Positions 61,181 to 64,000 of a DNA stretch of 64,000 nt are shown one piece after another. The stretch comes from Castellaniella ginsengisoli (GTDB lineage Bacteria > Pseudomonadota > Gammaproteobacteria > Burkholderiales > Burkholderiaceae_B). Within the stretch, counting starts at the first letter, position 1; every line of letters begins with the position of its first letter. The stretch lies in assembly GCF_039523235.1 (NCBI RefSeq), contig NZ_BAAAEX010000003.1. The stretch is one strand, 5' to 3'. The position numbers and the translations under genes are program-made. The notes below the pieces were generated by a model. The model made no database searches. It had not been told where the DNA came from and was given only the letters and a program-made list of their open reading frames with translations.

Positions 61181-61882
61181 ATGTCCGACTTCCGCCACAC
61201 CCTGCCCGATACCGGCGCCTACGCCGCGCCGGCCGCCGCCCGCAACCGCGTGCTGCGCAACACCTACTGGCTGCTCGCGCTCTCGCTGATCCCCACGGTC
61301 CTGGGGGCCGCCCTCGGCTTGTCCTCCGGCATGAACCAGGTCCTGGCCACCAGCCCCGGCGTCAGCACCCTGATCTTCCTGGTGGGCGCCATCGGCCTGA
61401 TGTTCATGATCGAACGCAACAAGAACTCATCCCTGGGCGTCGCCCTGCTGCTGGGCTTCACGTTCTTCATGGGCCTGATGCTGTCGCGGCTGCTCGGGCA
61501 TATCCTGGGCATGGGCAACGGCGCCCAACTGATCATGCTGGCTTTCGGCGGCACGGCGGCCGTGTTCGGCACCATGGCGACCGTCGCCACCACCACCAAG
61601 CGCGACTTCACCCACATGCAGAAATTCCTGTTCGTGGGCGTGGTGCTGCTGCTGGTGGCGATGGTGGGCAATATCTTCCTGCAGATCCCGGCCCTGACGC
61701 TGACGCTGTCGGTGCTGGCCATCGGCATCTTCTCGGCCTTTCTCCTGGTCGATCTGCAGCGCGTCGTTCAGGGCGGCGAGACCAACTACGTCTCCGCCAC
61801 CCTGGCGGTCTACCTGGATCTGTACAACATCTTCGCCAACCTGCTGATGCTGCTGGGCATCTTCGGCGGCAACCGCGAATAA
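61181..61882 (+). CDS. Bax inhibitor-1/YccA family membrane protein
   Basis: This 233-residue polytopic protein has seven hydrophobic helices. It starts after a soluble tail with RNRVLRNTYWLLALSLIPTVLGAALG, the BI-1/YccA pattern. It continues with MFMIERNKNSSLGVALLLGFTFFMGLML, FGTMATVATTTKRDFTHMQKFLFVGVVL and LVDLQRVVQGGETNYVSATLAVYLDLYNIFANLLMLL, where the YVSATLAVYLDLYNIF end is characteristic. YccA proteins restrain the FtsH protease or act as calcium leak channels. ATG at 61181 has ACAGGAA upstream. A strong terminator follows; this is the last core gene before the integrase. Confidence 0.94.
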   Translation: MSDFRHTLPDTGAYAAPAAARNRVLRNTYWLLALSLIPTVLGAALGLSSGMNQVLATSPGVSTLIFLVGAIGLMFMIERNKNSSLGVALLLGFTFFMGLMLSRLLGHILGMGNGAQLIMLAFGGTAAVFGTMATVATTTKRDFTHMQKFLFVGVVLLLVAMVGNIFLQIPALTLTLSVLAIGIFSAFLLVDLQRVVQGGETNYVSATLAVYLDLYNIFANLLMLLGIFGGNRE

Positions 61883-61907
61883 ACCGTTCCAGGCATCTGA
61901 AACACCC

Positions 61908-61934
61908 CGGCGGGCCTCGGCCCGCCGTTTTTTT
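61908..61934 (+). terminator. Rho-independent terminator after the BI-1 gene
   Basis: CGGCGGGC (61908-61915), loop CTCG, GCCCGCCG (61920-61927), then seven T (61928-61934). Perfect stem. Confidence 0.92.
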
Positions 61935-62005
61935 GCCGCCGGGCCGCCCCAAGGCAAAAAGCACCCCCTCGGGGGGCAGCAAGCCGAAGGCGCAGCGTGG
62001 GGGCC
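61933..62005 (+). repeat. Dispersed intergenic repeat, copy 2
   Basis: The inverted partner of the 6181-6252 repeat. The core 61933-61983 matches almost exactly in reverse complement and is joined to the T-run of the preceding terminator. Confidence 0.75.
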
Positions 62006-62187
62006 TTTTTTGTTTCACGATGACTCCAGCATCGCAATTCGCTGGACTACGCCAGGGCTAGATACAGCAGGTTTATCAACCACTTAAGCGAGTTCAACAT
62101 ATGCCGGTGCTTTCCGAAATTTGACCCGGCTTCCCCTCGCGTGGCTCCCATGCGGCTCTTGGAAACCGGGCTTTCCGAGGAGTCATC

Positions 62188-63387
62188 ATGGCGAAAATCA
62201 AGCTCACCAAGTCCGTAGTCGACTCGGCACAACCTCAATCCAAGGCCATCGAGCTCCGGGATACCGTGGTGCCCGGCTTCCTATGCAAGATCACCCCTGC
62301 TGGCCGCAAGGTATTCATGCTCCAGTACCGCACGAACGCCGGCGAACGCCGCAAACCCGCCCTGGGGCAGTACGGCGAGCTGACAGTCGATCAGGCACGC
62401 ACGATGGCTCAGGAGTGGCTGGCCGAGGTGCGCAAGGGCGGCGACCCCAGCGCGGCCAAGAACGCTGCCCGTAAGGCTCCGACCATGAAGGAGTTTTGCC
62501 ACACCTTCATGGAGGACTACTCCAGGCAGCGCAATAAGCCCAGCACGCAGCGAGGCTACCAGGGGGTCATCGACCGCTGCATCATCCCCATCATGGGCCG
62601 GATGAAGGTGCAGGACGTGAAGCGCCCGGACGTGGCCGCGTTGATGAAGAAGCTGGCCTACAAGCCGGCCGAGGCCAACCGCACCTTCGGCGTGCTGCGC
62701 AAGATGTTCAATCTGGCCGAAGTATGGGGCCTGCGCCCGGACGGCACGAATCCATGCCGTCACGTCCCGATGTACCCGCCGGGCAAGGAAACCCGGCTCA
62801 TCGTGGACGATGAGCTGGTACGGATCTTCCGTCACTTGGAGCATTTGGAGGCGGAAGGGCTGGAGAATTACGTCATCCCGCTGGCGATCCGCCTGCAATT
62901 CGAATTCGCTGCTCGCCGCTCCGAAATCTGCCCGTTGGAATGGGATTGGGTAGATTTGGAGAAGCGCCGCGTCGTCTGGCCCGACAGCAAGACCGGAGGC
63001 GTTTCCAAGCCTATGAGCGAGGAAGCCTATCGGCTGCTTTCGACTGCGCCGCGCCGGGAGGGTTGCCCCTATGTCCTGCCGTCACCCAATGATCCGACCC
63101 GACACCTGACCTTTGGCGAGCACTATGGAGGTTGGAAGCGCGTGCTCAAGGCTACCGGCGTGCCGCATGTCGGCACGCACGGCATCCGCCACCGCGCCAC
63201 GACGGACATTGCCAATTCGGGCGTGCCGACCAAGGTGGGGATGAGGCTGACGGGTCACAAGACCGTGGCGATGTTCATGCACTACGTCCACACCGAGGAC
63301 AAGCCGGTGCGCGACGCGGCCGAGCTGGTGGCAAGCCGGCGGCTGGCGATCACGGGTGCCTCGCGCCCGGCGGAAGCCACTGCATGA
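62188..63387 (+). CDS. Tyrosine recombinase/integrase with DUF4102 N-terminus
   Basis: This 399-residue site-specific recombinase starts with the arm-binding DUF4102 region (MAKIKLTKSVVDSAQPQSKAIELRDTVVPGFLCKITPAGRKVF). It continues with the core-binding domain (FCHTFMEDYSRQRNKPSTQRGY...MGRMKVQDVKRPDVAALM). The catalytic domain carries the first Arg in FAARRSEICPLEW, HGIRHR (His-x-x-Arg) and the Tyr nucleophile in TVAMFMHYVHTEDKP. Tyr and Arg/His/Arg are all present, so it should be active. It sits immediately after the core BI-1 gene and begins a genomic island. ATG at 62188 with GAGGAG 5 bases upstream. Its GC content appears lower than the core genes. Confidence 0.93.
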   Translation: MAKIKLTKSVVDSAQPQSKAIELRDTVVPGFLCKITPAGRKVFMLQYRTNAGERRKPALGQYGELTVDQARTMAQEWLAEVRKGGDPSAAKNAARKAPTMKEFCHTFMEDYSRQRNKPSTQRGYQGVIDRCIIPIMGRMKVQDVKRPDVAALMKKLAYKPAEANRTFGVLRKMFNLAEVWGLRPDGTNPCRHVPMYPPGKETRLIVDDELVRIFRHLEHLEAEGLENYVIPLAIRLQFEFAARRSEICPLEWDWVDLEKRRVVWPDSKTGGVSKPMSEEAYRLLSTAPRREGCPYVLPSPNDPTRHLTFGEHYGGWKRVLKATGVPHVGTHGIRHRATTDIANSGVPTKVGMRLTGHKTVAMFMHYVHTEDKPVRDAAELVASRRLAITGASRPAEATA

Positions 63388-63409
63388 GCAGCGGCCAGCA
63401 CCCCGCCTT

Positions 63410-63453
63410 GCCTGTTCCGATTGTCGTGTTGGTGTCACGAGAATCGGGCAGGC
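63410..63453 (+). terminator. Imperfect hairpin after the integrase gene
   Basis: GCCTGTTCCGATTGTCGTG (from 63410) pairs with CACGAGAATCGGGCAGGC (to 63453) with a few mismatches around a short loop. It lies 23 bases past the integrase stop and before the toxin promoter. No T-run. Confidence 0.45.
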
Positions 63454-63485
63454 CCCCCCTTCCAGGGCGGCTTCACGGCGAAGGT

Positions 63486-63514
63486 TTGAAAAACATGCCC
63501 GTTACGGGTATAGT
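63486..63514 (+). promoter_or_regulatory. Toxin promoter with palindromic operator
   Basis: TTGAAA (63486-63491), a 17-base spacer, TATAGT (63509-63514). The palindrome CCCGT-T-ACGGG (63498-63508) sits against the -10, as expected for binding by a toxin-antitoxin complex. A GGAGG ribosome site (63517-63521) precedes the ATG at 63527. Confidence 0.7.
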
Positions 63515-63526
63515 TTGGAGGTCGAC

Positions 63527-63875
63527 ATGACGAGCATCCTCAAGCGCAGGGACTTCGCGCGGTGGCAGGCGAGTGAGAAGCTGCCCGATGCTGCCTTGTG
63601 CAAAGCGGTTCAGGAGATGGAAAACGGTCTGATCGATGCGGACTTGGGCGGCTCCCTCTACAAGAAGCGGGTGGCTCGCCCCGGTGGCGGTAAGAGCGGC
63701 GGCTACCGCACGCTGCTGTCAGCCAGGATAGGTAGCCGCTATGTGTTCCTGCACGGGTTTTCCAAGAGCGATAAGGCGAACGTCACACAGGACGAGAAGA
63801 AGGCACTGCAATTCGCCGGCAAGGTGTTCATGGAACTGTCTGCCGAAGCCTTGTCGATGGCGTTGCAGTCCGGTC
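63527..63875 (+). pseudogene. RelE-type toxin (PF06296-like) gene cut near its 3' end by an IS3-family element
   Basis: The first 116 codons encode the COG4737/RelE-like toxin: MTSILKRRDFARWQASEKLPDAALCKAVQEMENGLIDADLGGSLYKKRVARPGGGKSGGYRTLLSARIGSRYVFLHGFSKSDKANVTQDEKKALQFAGKVFMELSAEALSMALQSG, nearly the whole family length. At 63876 the gene runs into foreign sequence and the reading frame continues through it without a stop to the window edge. About ten C-terminal residues are therefore replaced. In this family the antitoxin gene lies downstream, beyond the insertion. Such toxins cleave mRNA on the ribosome. The disrupted protein may keep part of its activity. Confidence 0.75.
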
Positions 63876-64000
63876 TGAATCGAACCGGGAATCGCGGAGG
63901 CTGTTTGGTTAAAGTAAAACAGGTTCCGCAGCGGGTGCTGCAAGTTGTCGATAGTACCTTTCTTCGGCTTCTGCCGGCGGGATGTCTCCGATCGATTCCA
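63876..64000. mobile_element. IS3-family insertion sequence, left part in window
   Basis: The element begins at 63876 with TGAATCGAACCGGGAATCGC, the form of an IS3-family terminal inverted repeat (TGAANCG...CCGGG). The 3' end of the transposase gene lies just inside on the minus strand. The element runs past the window, so its other end and target duplication are not seen. Confidence 0.75.
63909..64000 (-). CDS. IS3-family transposase OrfB, C-terminal end
   Basis: Reading leftward in frame from 63998, the sequence gives ESIGDIPPAEAEERYYRQL, then about ten Ala/Pro-rich residues, and a TAA at 63911-63909. IGxIPPAExExxYYRQ is the typical end of IS3-family OrfB (DDE integrase core, rve family). 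The bulk of the gene is beyond 64000. The termination point, 34 bases inside the element end, is normal. Confidence 0.8.
   Translation of the reverse strand, partial: ESIGDIPPAEAEERYYRQLAAPAAEPVLL

Larger units (their letters stand above)
61883..62187. other. Core/island junction region
   Basis: 305 bases. It holds the terminator (61908-61934), the second dispersed repeat copy (61933-62005), and then from about 62010 a shift to lower GC with CCAGC-N10-GCTGG and other imperfect inverted repeats. An attachment site should lie between here and the integrase start, but its core cannot be identified without the right end. A GAGGAG ribosome site precedes the integrase. Confidence 0.55.

Noticed and set aside
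62010..62110. A possible tRNA or tmRNA 3' end used as an integration site
   Set aside because: I could not fold any tRNA cloverleaf or find a CCA end there. The inverted repeats are short and imperfect.
63719..63943. A 74-codon minus-strand frame over the toxin and IS junction
   Set aside because: It spans the insertion point and has no family. The transposase end is in a different frame.

Overview
The window is GC-rich, almost wall-to-wall coding DNA typical of a betaproteobacterial chromosome, most likely Burkholderiales/Alcaligenaceae (Bordetella, Achromobacter, Castellaniella or a relative). That placement rests on gene order known from this group (leuS-lptE-holA-proA-hemJ, pyrG-kdsA-eno-ftsB, fkpB-ispH, pepA-holC divergent from lptF), on L31 being type B, and on protein character. 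No rRNA, tRNA or CRISPR array was found.

Layout. 1-5 kb: the 5' part of a dipeptide-type solute-binding protein gene, then a translationally coupled leftward operon fkpB-ispH-dehydrogenase-ydgA-like. 5-9.5 kb: radC, rpmE2 behind a terminator-like leader, then a coupled membrane glycosyltransferase and MATE exporter. 9.5-15.6 kb: proXWV compatible-solute ABC importer (leftward), cfa, and a Bcr/CflA exporter. 15.6-26 kb: rpmBG, leuS-lptE-holA-proA-hemJ-RNA methyltransferase, a 62-codon orphan gene under a nested-palindrome promoter, an RDD protein, hslO and a TadE-like orphan. 27-31 kb: pyrG-kdsA-eno-ftsB (leftward). 31-41.5 kb: dienelactone hydrolase, an omega-amino acid transaminase divergent from a MocR regulator, aminopeptidase P, scoAB, a thioesterase, ETF-ubiquinone oxidoreductase and a MarC protein. 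41.6-47 kb: acs, then prpE coupled to an MFS gene. 47-53 kb: an NlpC/P60 lipoprotein, a Fur-box-controlled DUF2325 gene, and a branched-chain amino acid type ABC cluster whose binding-protein gene has lost its N-terminal part although livHMGF are intact. 53-58 kb: cysB-like regulator, then a LysR gene divergent from a complete binding-protein gene followed by mmsA. 58-62 kb: lptF divergent from pepA-holC, and a BI-1 family gene.

From about 62 kb the character changes: a slightly AT-richer junction, a tyrosine integrase, and a RelE-type toxin gene cut near its 3' end by an IS3-family element that runs off the window. This is the left end of a genomic island.

Metabolic theme. Several genes feed acyl-CoA and semialdehyde catabolism: transaminase, mmsA, scoAB, acs, prpE, thioesterase and ETF-QO. 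No single new pathway is evident. The most distinctive signals are regulatory (direct-repeat operators, a Fur box, palindromes laid over a -10) and structural (truncated binding protein, IS-disrupted toxin, an inverted pair of dispersed repeats).
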